A stretch of 64,000 bases of DNA, from assembly GCA_964617665.1 (NCBI GenBank), contig CAZUAH010000012.1, forward strand, positions 1 to 64,000, written 5' to 3'. The translations under genes were made by a program, and so were the position numbers. The notes beneath the pieces are model-generated. The model was not told where the DNA came from. It saw nothing but the letters and a program-made list of their open reading frames with translations, and made no database searches. Origin of the DNA: JADHUC01 sp964617665 (lineage in GTDB: Bacteria; Planctomycetota; Planctomycetia; Pirellulales; Pirellulaceae). Positions 27,304 through 37,106 of this stretch are shown here, piece by piece; position 1 is the first letter of the stretch; every line of letters starts with the position of its first letter.

Positions 27304-29178
27304 CTATTCGACCGTGACACTCTTAGCCAGATTCCTTGGCTTGTCCACGTCGCAACCCCGCAAGACCGCAATGTGATACGCCAAGAGCTGCAATGGCACG
27401 ATCATCGTGAACGGCTGGAGATACTCGGGCACCGGCGGCGTGTAGACCACTTCGTCAGCCACGTCGGCGATTCGCGTGTCGCCTTCGGCAGCAATCGCGA
27501 TCACCGGCCCGCCGCGAGCCTTGATTTCTTCCACGTTGGCCATCACTTTGTCGTAGATGAAGCCGGGTGGCATGATGAAGACGCTAGGCGTGTTCTCGTC
27601 CACCAGTGCGATCGGACCGTGTTTCATCTCGGCTGCCGGGTAGCCCTCGGCGTGAATATAGCTGATCTCTTTCAGCTTCAACGCGCCTTCTAACGCCGCA
27701 GGGAAATTGTGCTGCCGTCCCAGGTAGAGGAAGTTCTCGCAATGGCAGTACTTGCCGGCGATTCGGCGGATTTCGTCATTGGTATCTAGCGATTTTCGCA
27801 CCATATCCGGTAATTGCTGGAAGCCTTCGACCAGTTTGCACCCTGCCGGATAGCTGAGGTGATGCATGCGGCCGAAATACAGGGCCAGCATCGCCAAAAC
27901 GACCGCCTGCGATGTATAGGCTTTCGTGGATGCCACGCCGATTTCGGGGCCGGCGTGCAGAAAGATACCTCCGTCTGACTCTTGGGCGATTGTACTACCC
28001 ACGACGTTACACACCGCCAGTGCCGGATGGCCTTTGCGTTGCATCTCTCGCATGGCGGCCAACGTATCGGCCGTCTCGCCGCTTTGTGTAATCGCAAACA
28101 GCAGCGTTCCCTTATCTACCGGCGGATTCCGGTAACGCAGTTCGCTGGCGTATTCAACTTCTACGGGAACTCGCGCCATTTCCTCAATTAGATACTCGCC
28201 AACCAATGCCGCGTGCCAGCTTGTCCCACAAGCTGTCAACAGGATTCGGTCCACATTGCGCAAATCCTGCGGCGTTAGATTCAAACCACCGAAAACGGCC
28301 GTAGCATCTTCCGTCGACAGGCGCCCTCGCATCGTGTTGGCCAGCGACTCGGGCTGCTCGAAGATTTCCTTCAACATGTAATGCGGGAAGCCGTCCAACT
28401 CGACATCGTCTGCCTGGACGTCCAGCGATTGGACGATGTGGCTGACACGGCCGCGTTCGCGATGTGTGACCCGCAGTGTATCCGACGTGACAATTGCCAC
28501 TTGGTTATCGGCCAGATAGACGATCTTGTCGGCATAGCCAGCAAGTGGTGATGCATCACTGGCAATGAAGTGCTCGTCATCACCGACACCCAACACCAAC
28601 GGGCTGCCCAGTCGCGCTGCAATCAGCACGTCCGGATGGTCGGGGAACATGACGACCAGTCCATAGGCACCCTTCAGTTGAGTGAGAGCCGCTTTGACGG
28701 CATTCGCGAGGTGCTCTTGTAGATCGCCGTTGACGTCTCCCCGTTTCTCGGCAGTTGCCTGCGCAAGGCAACGATCGATCAAATGCGCGATGACCTCGCT
28801 GTCAGTGTCTGACTGGAAGAGATAGCCTTCCGCTTCCAGGTCTCGCTTGAGGGTTTGAAAGTTCTCGATGACCCCGTTATGAACGATCGCAAGGGCCCGA
28901 TCACCGCCGAGGTGTGGGTGAGCGTTTGATTGTGTGGCAGGTCCGTGCGTGGCCCAACGCGTATGGCCGATTCCGGTGCAGCCGGGAGCGGGCTTCTGGC
29001 CAAGCTCCGCGTTCAGTTGCTCGATCCGCCCAACGGTCTTTGTTACCGTCATTTCGCCTCGCGACGTGAGCGCAGCGATACCGGCACTGTCGTATCCGCG
29101 ATACTCAAGGCGACGAAGTCCTTGCAGCAAGAAGTCCGCCGCATTGCGCGCGCCGACGTAACCAACGATTCCACACAT
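27304..29178 (-). CDS. glmS: Glutamine--fructose-6-phosphate aminotransferase (isomerizing)
   Basis: Makes glucosamine-6-phosphate, the entry step to amino sugars. ATG 29178 is required because the mature N-terminal nucleophile is Cys2 (MCGIVGYVG); the open frame upstream of it is discarded. The glutaminase domain carries RRLEYRGYDSAG, GIGHTRWATHG and HNGVIEN. Two SIS domains follow, with TACGTSWHAAL and AITQSGETADTLAAM, and the protein ends KSVTVE. At 624 residues its length is normal. No glmS ribozyme is apparent upstream. Confidence 0.97.
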   Translation of the reverse strand: MCGIVGYVGARNAADFLLQGLRRLEYRGYDSAGIAALTSRGEMTVTKTVGRIEQLNAELGQKPAPGCTGIGHTRWATHGPATQSNAHPHLGGDRALAIVHNGVIENFQTLKRDLEAEGYLFQSDTDSEVIAHLIDRCLAQATAEKRGDVNGDLQEHLANAVKAALTQLKGAYGLVVMFPDHPDVLIAARLGSPLVLGVGDDEHFIASDASPLAGYADKIVYLADNQVAIVTSDTLRVTHRERGRVSHIVQSLDVQADDVELDGFPHYMLKEIFEQPESLANTMRGRLSTEDATAVFGGLNLTPQDLRNVDRILLTACGTSWHAALVGEYLIEEMARVPVEVEYASELRYRNPPVDKGTLLFAITQSGETADTLAAMREMQRKGHPALAVCNVVGSTIAQESDGGIFLHAGPEIGVASTKAYTSQAVVLAMLALYFGRMHHLSYPAGCKLVEGFQQLPDMVRKSLDTNDEIRRIAGKYCHCENFLYLGRQHNFPAALEGALKLKEISYIHAEGYPAAEMKHGPIALVDENTPSVFIMPPGFIYDKVMANVEEIKARGGPVIAIAAEGDTRIADVADEVVYTPPVPEYLQPFTMIVPLQLLAYHIAVLRGCDVDKPRNLAKSVTVE

Positions 29179-29584
29179 AGCTTCCGTGCTCCTGTCGGGG
29201 CCGTCGTCAATGCAGAACAGATTTACGAATTCGTCCCAGGCTGACTCGAAGCCCCATCCTATTTCGGGTCGCAAGTGGTTTTGCCAGCGTACGCTAGCAC
29301 TTTGTCACATTAGGGGCGGGGATGGTAGCAGAATTACCGAGATCACCGAAGGGCAGAATCGGCATTTAGTGAACTGGAAAGCCACGAACGGAGCGGGCGC
29401 AGGCGGCCAAATACCGAACCGCAACATCGGAATTGCTTGTGGGTACTGTAGACCCTCTGGGGAACTGATATTGGACGATTGAATTGGTTTGGTTATGAAA
29501 GGTGCACGCAAGGATGTTTGCGCACATGACACCAATAGAGTTGAACGAGGCGGCCTCTGCCGGCCGCCTTCCGGAGAGCCAATC
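29179..29584. other. Intergenic stretch between divergent glmS and methyltransferase genes
   Basis: About 405 bases that should contain both promoters. One perfect short hairpin, GGCGGCC (29549-29555) with GGCCGCC (29562-29568), lies immediately before the ribosome binding site of the plus-strand gene. Nothing else was identified. Confidence 0.5.
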
Positions 29585-30613
29585 GTGCCTCATTCGACGT
29601 CAACCGCTGAATCGACATCGAGTATCTTCACACGCGACGCTGATTGCGATCTCTGCGGCGCAAGTGACGTCGAGCTGCTAGCGACCAGGGATCGGCGCGG
29701 ACAGCCACTGCGAACCGTCGCTTGCACTAGTTGCGGCTTGATCTCTCACGAGGCAATCCCCAGTGACGAAAAACTCGCGAATTACTACGCTCACGAATAC
29801 CGACAGGACTATCACGATGAGCGCACTCCGTCGGCAAAACGAGTCTTGCGAGCCTGGAACAATGGCCAAGCGATCTATCGCAGGTTGCGACCCTTCGCAC
29901 GTACGGACGATCGCGTAGTTGAGATTGGTGCTGGACTTGGCTGTACGGTGAAAGCCTTCGAGTTGGGCGGCTTCGAGGCATCGGGTATTGAGCCGGGCAT
30001 CGAGTTTCAAGGCTTTTCGCGCAAGACGCTGCATGCCCAAATCGAGAACGGTCGTTTGGAGGACATTCCGTCTTACCCAGCGTACGATTTTGTCTTATTG
30101 GTTCACGTCATCGAACACTTCAGCCAACCAAAGCGTGCCCTTCGCCGCATTCGGAGTCTTCTCACGGAGCGGGGCCGGCTGTGTGTGGAATGCCCCAACG
30201 TGTACGCACCCCACGCGGCACCTAACCGGCTCTTTCACTACGCCCACATTCACAACTTCACTCCTTGGACGCTGAAGATGATGGGCGAAAGCTGCGGCTT
30301 CCGCGTTGTCAAGCAGTTGTCGAGTCCCTGCGACAAGAACCTTATGTTCGTCTTCGAGAAGGGCGACACTGAGGAACTGACGATCGATCCTGTCAGCTAC
30401 GAGCGGTCAGTGGCAGCCGTCAGACGATACAACACACTGACATACCATTGCCGTCCGCGTTATGCGATCGATCGAGTTAGGAGCCTGTATACGCTCGCGA
30501 ACAGTATGCTCTTTCCTCGACGGCGAGTCCGGCGAGTGATCGCGGAGCTTGACAGGCATCATCGCGAAAAGGCGCGATTGGAAGGCTCAGAATCGATGCG
30601 CAAGGCCTCGTAG
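29585..30613 (+). CDS. SAM-dependent methyltransferase with N-terminal zinc-ribbon-like motif
   Basis: A 342-residue protein from GTG 29585, chosen because GGAG lies eight bases upstream and the N-terminus then starts shortly before a Cys motif. CDLCGASD and CTSCGLIS form a putative zinc-binding element (residues about 20-55). The methyltransferase core has VVEIGAGLGCTVKAFE (SAM motif I) and YDFVLLVHVIEHFSQP, then GRLCVECPNVYAP. This arrangement is typical of methyltransferases acting in sugar or envelope polysaccharide pathways. It faces the family 9 glycosyltransferase gene, convergently, at 60 bases. Confidence 0.85.
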   Translation: MPHSTSTAESTSSIFTRDADCDLCGASDVELLATRDRRGQPLRTVACTSCGLISHEAIPSDEKLANYYAHEYRQDYHDERTPSAKRVLRAWNNGQAIYRRLRPFARTDDRVVEIGAGLGCTVKAFELGGFEASGIEPGIEFQGFSRKTLHAQIENGRLEDIPSYPAYDFVLLVHVIEHFSQPKRALRRIRSLLTERGRLCVECPNVYAPHAAPNRLFHYAHIHNFTPWTLKMMGESCGFRVVKQLSSPCDKNLMFVFEKGDTEELTIDPVSYERSVAAVRRYNTLTYHCRPRYAIDRVRSLYTLANSMLFPRRRVRRVIAELDRHHREKARLEGSESMRKAS

Positions 30614-30673
30614 CTTTACACGCGACCTGTTGGAATTGCGCCAGTCTGTCCCTGCTACTGATGCGCTGCCACG

Positions 30674-31714
30674 TTAAGCTGCACGTTCCGCACCCTGCTT
30701 CGTAAGAATCTGATCACAGGCATCGCGGACGCGGTCGATGCTCACTTTCTTCATCGCGTCGTTGTTGGCCTTGCGGCGCTCGCGACTTGTGCCCTCGTGA
30801 TAGACTTCCTGGATCGCGATATGCCCCTCGCCGTACGGCCCAGATTGCCAGGCAGGAGTGGTGCCGTGGATACTCACGCACTGAATGCCGACTGCAACAG
30901 CCATGTGAAGAGGCCCCGTATCCGAACCCAGAAACAGCCTTGTTCGGCGAAATAGCGACGCCAACTCTGGCAGTGATGTAGACGGCGCCAGTGTGGCTCG
31001 GCCTCCCGAGCCTTCGACGATCTCTTCCGCCCACGCTCGCTCTTGGTCGCCAGCCCAAACCACCAGACTGGGCAACGACCACTTCGAGCCGAGAGATTGG
31101 GCTACCGCAGCGTAACGTTCGACCGGCCAGAGCCTGGACGCCCAGCCAGCGCCTGGGTTGATTGCGACGAACCCGTCGAGCAGGCCTTTCTCCTTCAAGA
31201 ATTCCTCGGCCTTGGCTTCGGCATCTTCATCGATCGGTAGGCGGAATTGCACATCGCGTGCCTCGATACCCAAGGGTTCGAGCGTCTGAAGCATCGTGTC
31301 CACCACATGACGGGCATCGCGGCGGACCAAGCGATTGTTCAGCCAGGGTGCGAATTCTCTACCCATTGGCTTGCTAAACCCAATCCGTGTCTTCGCCCCC
31401 GAGAGCCACGCCGGGATGGCGCTCTTGGTCAATGACTGAGCATCAAGGACCACATCGAATCGCATTTGACGAAGTCGCCGCCGCAGATTCCAAACAAGTC
31501 GAATGTCCTTGAGCCAACCACGCGGCAGAACGATTAATTCATCGATTGCTTCGTGTCCGCGCAGGAGAGGAGCGGCGGGTTTTTCGACCAGCCACGCCAC
31601 GAAGGCATCAGGAACATGATCACGCAGCGCGTTGGCCACGGGTGTTGTCAATATGCAATCACCAATCGCGCTCAAACGAGTAATCAGAAAACGGGTAGGC
31701 TTTGCGTCTCGCAC
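30674..31714 (-). CDS. Glycosyltransferase family 9 (heptosyltransferase-like)
   Basis: Probably adds a sugar to a lipid-linked or LPS-type glycan at the inner membrane face. The 346-residue protein starts at GTG 31714 with GGAG eight bases upstream, giving RFLITRLSAIGDCILTTPV at the N-terminus as in GT9 enzymes. The nucleotide-sugar half has NPGAGWASRLWPVERYA and FLGSDTGPLHMAVAVG. A longer frame to 31903 overlaps pgpA and has no good start. It lies 17 bases after pgpA, so the two are probably co-transcribed. Confidence 0.9.
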   Translation of the reverse strand: MRDAKPTRFLITRLSAIGDCILTTPVANALRDHVPDAFVAWLVEKPAAPLLRGHEAIDELIVLPRGWLKDIRLVWNLRRRLRQMRFDVVLDAQSLTKSAIPAWLSGAKTRIGFSKPMGREFAPWLNNRLVRRDARHVVDTMLQTLEPLGIEARDVQFRLPIDEDAEAKAEEFLKEKGLLDGFVAINPGAGWASRLWPVERYAAVAQSLGSKWSLPSLVVWAGDQERAWAEEIVEGSGGRATLAPSTSLPELASLFRRTRLFLGSDTGPLHMAVAVGIQCVSIHGTTPAWQSGPYGEGHIAIQEVYHEGTSRERRKANNDAMKKVSIDRVRDACDQILTKQGAERAA

Positions 31715-31731
31715 GCCGGTGACTCCTACGG

Positions 31732-32241
31732 TTAGACGAACCACTCCGGGCAAAACCACCAGACGGCGTATGCCAGGGCGGCTGCGTAGACCGAGCCGAG
31801 CAAATCGTCCGCGATCACTCCCCAACCGCCCGGCAGACGTTCCAGTTGTCGTGCGGGTGGGATTTTGATGATGTCGATGACGCGCGTGACCGGAAACGCC
31901 CACGCCACCGTTAGCCAGACGTTCCTTGCGTCCTCAGGGCGAAACTGTAACAACAGCACGGTCAGCAGGAATCCGGCCACCTCGTCGGTCACGAACTTCC
32001 CGGAGTCTTTTTCGTTGAAGTAGCGCTCGGCCCATTTCCCCAAACGAATCGTTTCGGAGCAGCTCACGACTAGAGCCAACGCGATCAGCACCGTCTGCCA
32101 AGGCTCGTCCACATAAAGGACGATGGGAACGAAGATCACGATTCCCCACAGCGCACCAGCCGTCCCTGGGAGAATTGGCGAGTAGCCAAAGCCGCAACAT
32201 GTTGCCACGAGCCAGTCAAAACGATCACGGAGTTTGGACAT
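31732..32241 (-). CDS. pgpA: Phosphatidylglycerophosphatase A
   Basis: Dephosphorylates phosphatidylglycerophosphate to phosphatidylglycerol in the inner membrane. The 169-residue protein has the family motifs GFGYSPILPGTAGALWG, KFVTDEVAGF and PGGWGVIADDLLGSVY, with about four membrane segments. Start ATG 32241. It lies 88 bases after the secreted unknown and just before the glycosyltransferase gene. Confidence 0.93.
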   Translation of the reverse strand: MSKLRDRFDWLVATCCGFGYSPILPGTAGALWGIVIFVPIVLYVDEPWQTVLIALALVVSCSETIRLGKWAERYFNEKDSGKFVTDEVAGFLLTVLLLQFRPEDARNVWLTVAWAFPVTRVIDIIKIPPARQLERLPGGWGVIADDLLGSVYAAALAYAVWWFCPEWFV

Positions 32242-32329
32242 GCGTCTGCGCTGTTGGGTTTTCCGCCTTCAGAGCGTGGGAGTCGTGGAGGTGTCTGGCC
32301 TTGGGCGGAGTTACGGAACGGGCGACCTG

Positions 32330-33259
32330 CTATCTCACGGTCTCGTCCGACTTGCTGGCTACAGCGTCCGCCTTCACCTTCTCCTCGGTGTGGCGAGCGA
32401 GATACTTCATGATGCTGTCAGGGCCGCTGAAACCGATAACCGTTTCGTCTATGTCCATCTGTTGGGATATGACGCGACCGGCATCGACGTCGAATTTGAT
32501 CTCGCCTTTCTTCATCCGCTGCACTAACTGCGATTCGATGGCCGGATCGTTCACCGGCGTGAGGACTTGCGTCTCGACGGAGATCGTCGCGAGACCCGAC
32601 TGGACCTTCTCCAGCATATAGACCTGACGGATCTTCACGCGTTTAACTGGCGTGTTCGGCCTCGGGCGAACCGGCAATTCGCCTGAGGTCGTCCATTTGG
32701 TCCCGGCTTTGATAGCATGGTCCGGCAGCCGGATAGTCAGTTCGCCAATACCGGGATTGAATTGCGGTCGCGCTTTCTCGCGCTTCACAATCTCCCCGTT
32801 TGGTGCGATCGTGACCGTTGCCATCGGGATACCGATGGAATCGGCAACGTGTTGATATTCGGGCGGCGTTTTCTCCTCCTTGGTACTATCGTAACGCACT
32901 TCCTGGCGGCCAGCGACTTGTTGCCACATGCTGACTTCTTCCACTACGTAGGTGAACGTAGTGTTCCCGTCTTCGTCGACGTCAGCGACTTTCCACGCCT
33001 TGGTCGAAACACTTCGTGTCTTGGCGGTTTCCGTGACGCCGCGGATCTTGGTCTCGATTGCCACTAGATGAACGACCTTCGTGCGAACGACATCGTCAGG
33101 CGCGAATTTGTACTGCAGGCGATAACTGTGATCCGTCAGCTTCTTCTTCGCCGCGTCCAGCGCGGACGCTCGCTCCGCTGTGCTTTCGTCATCCGCTGCA
33201 GGGCTATTGGCGAGCGGTATCAGAACCGACAAGGCGAAACAGATGGTTGTGGTCTTCAT
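32330..33259 (-). CDS. Exported protein of unknown function
   Basis: A 309-residue protein with a signal peptide (residues 1-21, ending NSPAA). The mature part is mostly beta-strand by eye: HSYRLQYKFAPDDVVRTKV, TFTYVVEEVSMWQQ, TIAPNGEIVKRE, AIKAGTKWTTSGELPV and SVETQVLTPVND. The pattern resembles planctomycete secreted proteins of the DUF6263 type, but I cannot confirm that without a search. Start ATG 33259, 30 bases after nadK; likely part of the same transcript. Confidence 0.75.
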   Translation of the reverse strand: MKTTTICFALSVLIPLANSPAADDESTAERASALDAAKKKLTDHSYRLQYKFAPDDVVRTKVVHLVAIETKIRGVTETAKTRSVSTKAWKVADVDEDGNTTFTYVVEEVSMWQQVAGRQEVRYDSTKEEKTPPEYQHVADSIGIPMATVTIAPNGEIVKREKARPQFNPGIGELTIRLPDHAIKAGTKWTTSGELPVRPRPNTPVKRVKIRQVYMLEKVQSGLATISVETQVLTPVNDPAIESQLVQRMKKGEIKFDVDAGRVISQQMDIDETVIGFSGPDSIMKYLARHTEEKVKADAVASKSDETVR

Positions 33260-33289
33260 AATCTGGCCTCCGTGCTACAACACCACTGA

Positions 33290-34186
33290 CTATGTTGCGC
33301 TGTTGCGAAAATCGCTGCCCCAACCCAGCTTCTCCCGCAGAGTGCGGTAGTAGTCGCGACTGCGAATCTCCACCATTCTAAACTTAGGCTCCGCCCTCTG
33401 GACCCGCACGCGATGGTCGGCAGTCAATCGGCAAATTGGCACTCCATCCACAACGGCCATGGTGTTTTCGTTCGGCCGGGTGACCGCCATCTCGTAGATG
33501 CGATCCGCCGTGTCCACAACTGGCCGCATGGTAAGCGTATGCGGGCTGATCGGCGAGATCACAAACGCCTGCAGGTTCTTGCGAAGGATCGGGCCGCCTG
33601 CTGACAGGCTATGGGCCGTCGAACCTACCGGTGTGCTGATGATCAGGCCGTCGCAACTATAAGTGGTTACCAAATCCGAGTCAACGTAAAGATTGATGTC
33701 CAGCATCGAGAACGGCAGCCCACCCATGATAGCCGTTTCATTCAGGCCAAGTTGTTCGTGAACGGGCTTTGAGCCCAGAGTGACAGAACACTTGAACATC
33801 AGGTGGTCGACCACAGTGCAGTCACCAGCAGCGATTTCGGGAAGACGATCGACCAACTCTTCTGGTGATACGTCTGCGAGAAAGCCTAGTCGTCCTAGAT
33901 TGACGCCGAGCACGGGGACCTGATTCGCGCCCATTTGCTTGGCGGCACGCAGAATTGAGCCATCCCCGCCCAGCACGATCGCGATGTCCGCTTCCACCGA
34001 AGAGAGGTCGTGTTGCGACTCGAAGTCTGCTAGCACGATGTCGGCATGTTCTTCGATGACCGGCTTCAATCGATCCGCCTCATCGAGCACGTACTGCCGC
34101 TCGCCGCTGCCCAGCAGCAACGCTTTCAGACGGCGTTTTTTGCCAAGCACCCACGCCGGGGATTCGGTCGTAGAATCGCCACTCAT
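33290..34186 (-). CDS. nadK: NAD kinase
   Basis: Phosphorylates NAD to NADP with ATP. The 298-residue protein has the signature GGDG at 73-76 (VLGGDGSILRAA), NLGRLGFLADVSPEEL, TPVGSTAHSLSAGGPI and VDGVPI. Start ATG 34186 overlaps the dxs stop as ATGA, so translation is probably coupled to dxs. Confidence 0.95.
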   Translation of the reverse strand: MSGDSTTESPAWVLGKKRRLKALLLGSGERQYVLDEADRLKPVIEEHADIVLADFESQHDLSSVEADIAIVLGGDGSILRAAKQMGANQVPVLGVNLGRLGFLADVSPEELVDRLPEIAAGDCTVVDHLMFKCSVTLGSKPVHEQLGLNETAIMGGLPFSMLDINLYVDSDLVTTYSCDGLIISTPVGSTAHSLSAGGPILRKNLQAFVISPISPHTLTMRPVVDTADRIYEMAVTRPNENTMAVVDGVPICRLTADHRVRVQRAEPKFRMVEIRSRDYYRTLREKLGWGSDFRNSAT

Positions 34187-36087
34187 GATTCTGAGTCTTC
34201 AAGGATGCGGTCGCGTCCCGCTAACTCCATACACGTTCGAGCGATACCATCTGGATTCAAATTCAATTCTGCCAGAAGGTCGTTTCGGTCTCCGTGCTCG
34301 ATGAAATGATCTGGCAGCCCCAAACGGCGAACGTGACGGGTATCCAGCCCCGCGTCGGCCGCGACCTCCAAAAATGCGCTGCCGAAACCGCCCGCCAGCG
34401 CCGCTTCCTCGACGGTCACGACAAACGAGCACTCGCGAAGCGCTCGTTCGACCATCTCTCGGTCAATCGGCTTCACAAAACGAGCGTTGATGACACCGAC
34501 ATCCAGGCCATCTTGCTTCAATTGGTCAGCAGCCTCGATACAACGCTGCAACAGCGTGCCACAACAGACGATAGCACCATCGCGTCCCCATCGGAGCACT
34601 TCTGCTCGCCCCATTTCGACTGGCTTGCGCTCACCTTCGATCGTTGTGGCGGCGGCCTTCGGGTAGCGGATCGAGCAAGGTGAATCCTGGCCAATCGCGA
34701 AGGCCAACATCGCTCCGACGTCATGAGCGTCGCCGGGTGCCATCACCGTTATGTTTGGGAACAGACGCATATATCCGAGATCGAACGCTCCGTGGTGAGT
34801 CGGCCCATCCGGACCGGTCAAACCTGCTCGATCGATCATGAACACAGTCGGCAAGTCCTGCAACGCTACCTCCTGGAAGATCTGATCGAAACTGCGCTGC
34901 AGGAACGTACTGTAGATGTCCACGATTGGCCGCATACCGGTTTTCGCTTGGCCAGCCGCAAATGCGACGGCGTGAGATTCACAAATGCCCGTGTCGAAGA
35001 AACGATCAGGGAATTCGTCGCGGATCGGTTCCAGCTTGTTGCCTTGGCACATTGCCGCAGTGAGCACGGTCACGCGTTGGTCATGCATCATTTCCCGGCG
35101 GATGGCATCGCGAGCGTAGTCGGTGTAGGCGGGACTGCGACTTGCCTTCTGCGGAACGGTTTGACCGTTCTCTTCGCGGAAAGCCGGCGGAGTGTGAAAA
35201 TACACAGGGTCCTCAGCCGCCGGCTCGTAACCATGCCCCTTTTCCGTGACCACGTGAAGCAGAATTGGCCCACGCAGCTCGCGAACCATTTTTAGGTATT
35301 TCCGCAGCACGGCGATGTTGTGCCCGTCGATAGGTCCGAGATATCGAAAGCCCAAGTCCTCGAATAGCATCCCGCCATGCAGACCCGCCTTGATGCCCTC
35401 CTTCAACTGGGCGAGGAATCGTTCCGTGGGATCGCCGAGCAGGGGCACCTTGTTGAGCACTCGCAAGACTTCGTTTTTCAAGCCCGTATAGAACGGAGCG
35501 GTTCGCAGGCGGTCGAGGTAACTACCCATCCCGCCCACTCGCGGACAGATCGACATCTTGTTGTCGTTCAGCACGACCAGCAGGTTCTTCTTCAGGCCAC
35601 CTGCATTGTTCATTGCTTCAAAGATGATACCAGACGCAAGGGCGCCGTCGCCGACTACTGCCACCGAGCGACGATCCGGCTGTCCCATCAGTTCGTCGCC
35701 GACCTTGGTGCCCAGCGCGGTCGATACGCTGCAGCCTGCATGGCCGGTCATCAACAAATCGTATGGACTCTCGGCCGGGTTCGGATATCCCATCAATCCA
35801 CCACGTGTGCGAATCGTGCTGAACTCATGGTATCGGCCGGTAGCGAGCTTGTGCGGATAGATCTGGTGTCCAGTGTCCCAGATCAATCGATCCTGGCGGA
35901 AGTCGAACACACTGTGCAGCGCCAAACACAGTTCCACAACGCCCAGATTCGACGCGAAGTGAGCCGTACGTTCGGTCACCAGATTGCACAGCACCTCGCG
36001 CACCTCGGCCGCCAACTCCGTCAAATCGCGGATCGACATGTCTTGAAGGGTGGATGCGTCGTCGAGCAGTGGCAGCAGCTTGTGCAT
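34183..36087 (-). CDS. dxs: 1-deoxy-D-xylulose-5-phosphate synthase
   Basis: First step of the MEP isoprenoid pathway: condenses pyruvate and glyceraldehyde-3-phosphate with thiamine diphosphate. The 634-residue protein has VVGDGALASGIIFEAMNNAG (TPP-binding GDG), MSICPRVGGMGSYL, HVVTEKGHGYEPAE, the transketolase middle domain with CESHAVAFAAGQAKTG and DRAGLTGPDGPTHHG, and the C-terminal domain ending near residue 630. It starts six bases after ispA and ends in a 4-base overlap with nadK. Confidence 0.96.
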   Translation of the reverse strand: MHKLLPLLDDASTLQDMSIRDLTELAAEVREVLCNLVTERTAHFASNLGVVELCLALHSVFDFRQDRLIWDTGHQIYPHKLATGRYHEFSTIRTRGGLMGYPNPAESPYDLLMTGHAGCSVSTALGTKVGDELMGQPDRRSVAVVGDGALASGIIFEAMNNAGGLKKNLLVVLNDNKMSICPRVGGMGSYLDRLRTAPFYTGLKNEVLRVLNKVPLLGDPTERFLAQLKEGIKAGLHGGMLFEDLGFRYLGPIDGHNIAVLRKYLKMVRELRGPILLHVVTEKGHGYEPAAEDPVYFHTPPAFREENGQTVPQKASRSPAYTDYARDAIRREMMHDQRVTVLTAAMCQGNKLEPIRDEFPDRFFDTGICESHAVAFAAGQAKTGMRPIVDIYSTFLQRSFDQIFQEVALQDLPTVFMIDRAGLTGPDGPTHHGAFDLGYMRLFPNITVMAPGDAHDVGAMLAFAIGQDSPCSIRYPKAAATTIEGERKPVEMGRAEVLRWGRDGAIVCCGTLLQRCIEAADQLKQDGLDVGVINARFVKPIDREMVERALRECSFVVTVEEAALAGGFGSAFLEVAADAGLDTRHVRRLGLPDHFIEHGDRNDLLAELNLNPDGIARTCMELAGRDRILEDSES

Positions 36088-36093
36088 GGTTAC

Positions 36094-36990
36094 TTAATGA
36101 TTCCTTTCCAGAACGTACCAGGCAAGGGATTGCAGGTTCTTTGCCCCTGAAGCGAGGGGGGTCAGCGCTTCCTGCGCTTGTCGTATCAGTTGTTCGGCAA
36201 GTTGCCGGCTTTCTGTCTCGCCCAACAGTGCGGGAAACGTCATCTTGCCCTGCTCGACGTCTTTTCCAGCGGTCTTGCCGAGTGATTGTTCGTCGCCACC
36301 AATATCTAGTAGGTCATCAATGACCTGAAATGCCAACCCCAGTTTCTGCGCAAAACTGTCCAATGCTGCTAGCAGAGGAGGCTCCGCCCCAGCCACCAAG
36401 CCTCCCACGAGCAGAGAAGCACGGAACATTGCCCCCGTTTTTCTACGGTGAATACGTTCCAATTCAGCCAGACTTCCGTTGGCGAAGGCCGCCTGCAAAT
36501 CGTCCACTTGTCCACCGACCATGGCGGAAGCGCCCGCTGCCCGAGCCAGTTCGGCACAACACCGGACGGCCACTTCCGGCGGTTGAATCCCTGCCGTGAT
36601 CGTTTCAAACGCCTGAGCCAGAAGGGCGTCACCCGCAAGAATCGCGATCGCTTCGCCGTATTTCACGTGACAACTCGGCTGGCCGCGCCGAAGATCGTCG
36701 TCATCCATTGACGGCAAATCATCATGGATAAGCGAGTAGGCATGGACCATTTCCACGGCACACGCCGCCGGGATCGCAGGTCGCCTCTCCGAGCCGCATG
36801 CCTCGGTGGCCATTAGCACGAGAAGTGGACGAAGCCTTTTGCCCCCGCCCAGCACACTATGGCGAATGGCATCCTGCAAGACGGACGGGCAATCGTCGTC
36901 ATATTGCGTATAGCCGTCCAGAGCTTCATTGATTTCGGCGCGGACCGTTTCTGCGTAGTGAAGAAACGGGGACGAGGAAGACTGTATCAT
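36094..36990 (-). CDS. ispA: Polyprenyl diphosphate synthase (farnesyl/geranylgeranyl type)
   Basis: Condenses isopentenyl diphosphate with allylic diphosphates. The 298-residue protein has GGGKRLRPLLVLM, the first Asp-rich motif in YSLIHDDLPSMDDDDLRRG, GDALLAQAFE and the second motif in QVIDDLLDIGGD. The first motif and the residues before it are close to E. coli IspA, so a farnesyl product is the best guess. The start is uncertain: ATG 36990 lacks a ribosome binding site and a longer frame reaches 37059. Confidence 0.93.
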   Translation of the reverse strand: MIQSSSSPFLHYAETVRAEINEALDGYTQYDDDCPSVLQDAIRHSVLGGGKRLRPLLVLMATEACGSERRPAIPAACAVEMVHAYSLIHDDLPSMDDDDLRRGQPSCHVKYGEAIAILAGDALLAQAFETITAGIQPPEVAVRCCAELARAAGASAMVGGQVDDLQAAFANGSLAELERIHRRKTGAMFRASLLVGGLVAGAEPPLLAALDSFAQKLGLAFQVIDDLLDIGGDEQSLGKTAGKDVEQGKMTFPALLGETESRQLAEQLIRQAQEALTPLASGAKNLQSLAWYVLERNH

Positions 36991-37106
36991 ACGGGAACCG
37001 GCGGCCTCATGGCGAAGACAGAACTTGCGTTGCTGGCTGGACAACAAAACCAAGTGCAAAACAGAATGGCGTCACCACACAACAAACTGGGCGTCGGCCT
37101 CTTATT

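Noticed and set aside
29179..29300. glmS ribozyme upstream of glmS
   Set aside because: No recognisable core; planctomycetes are not known to use it.
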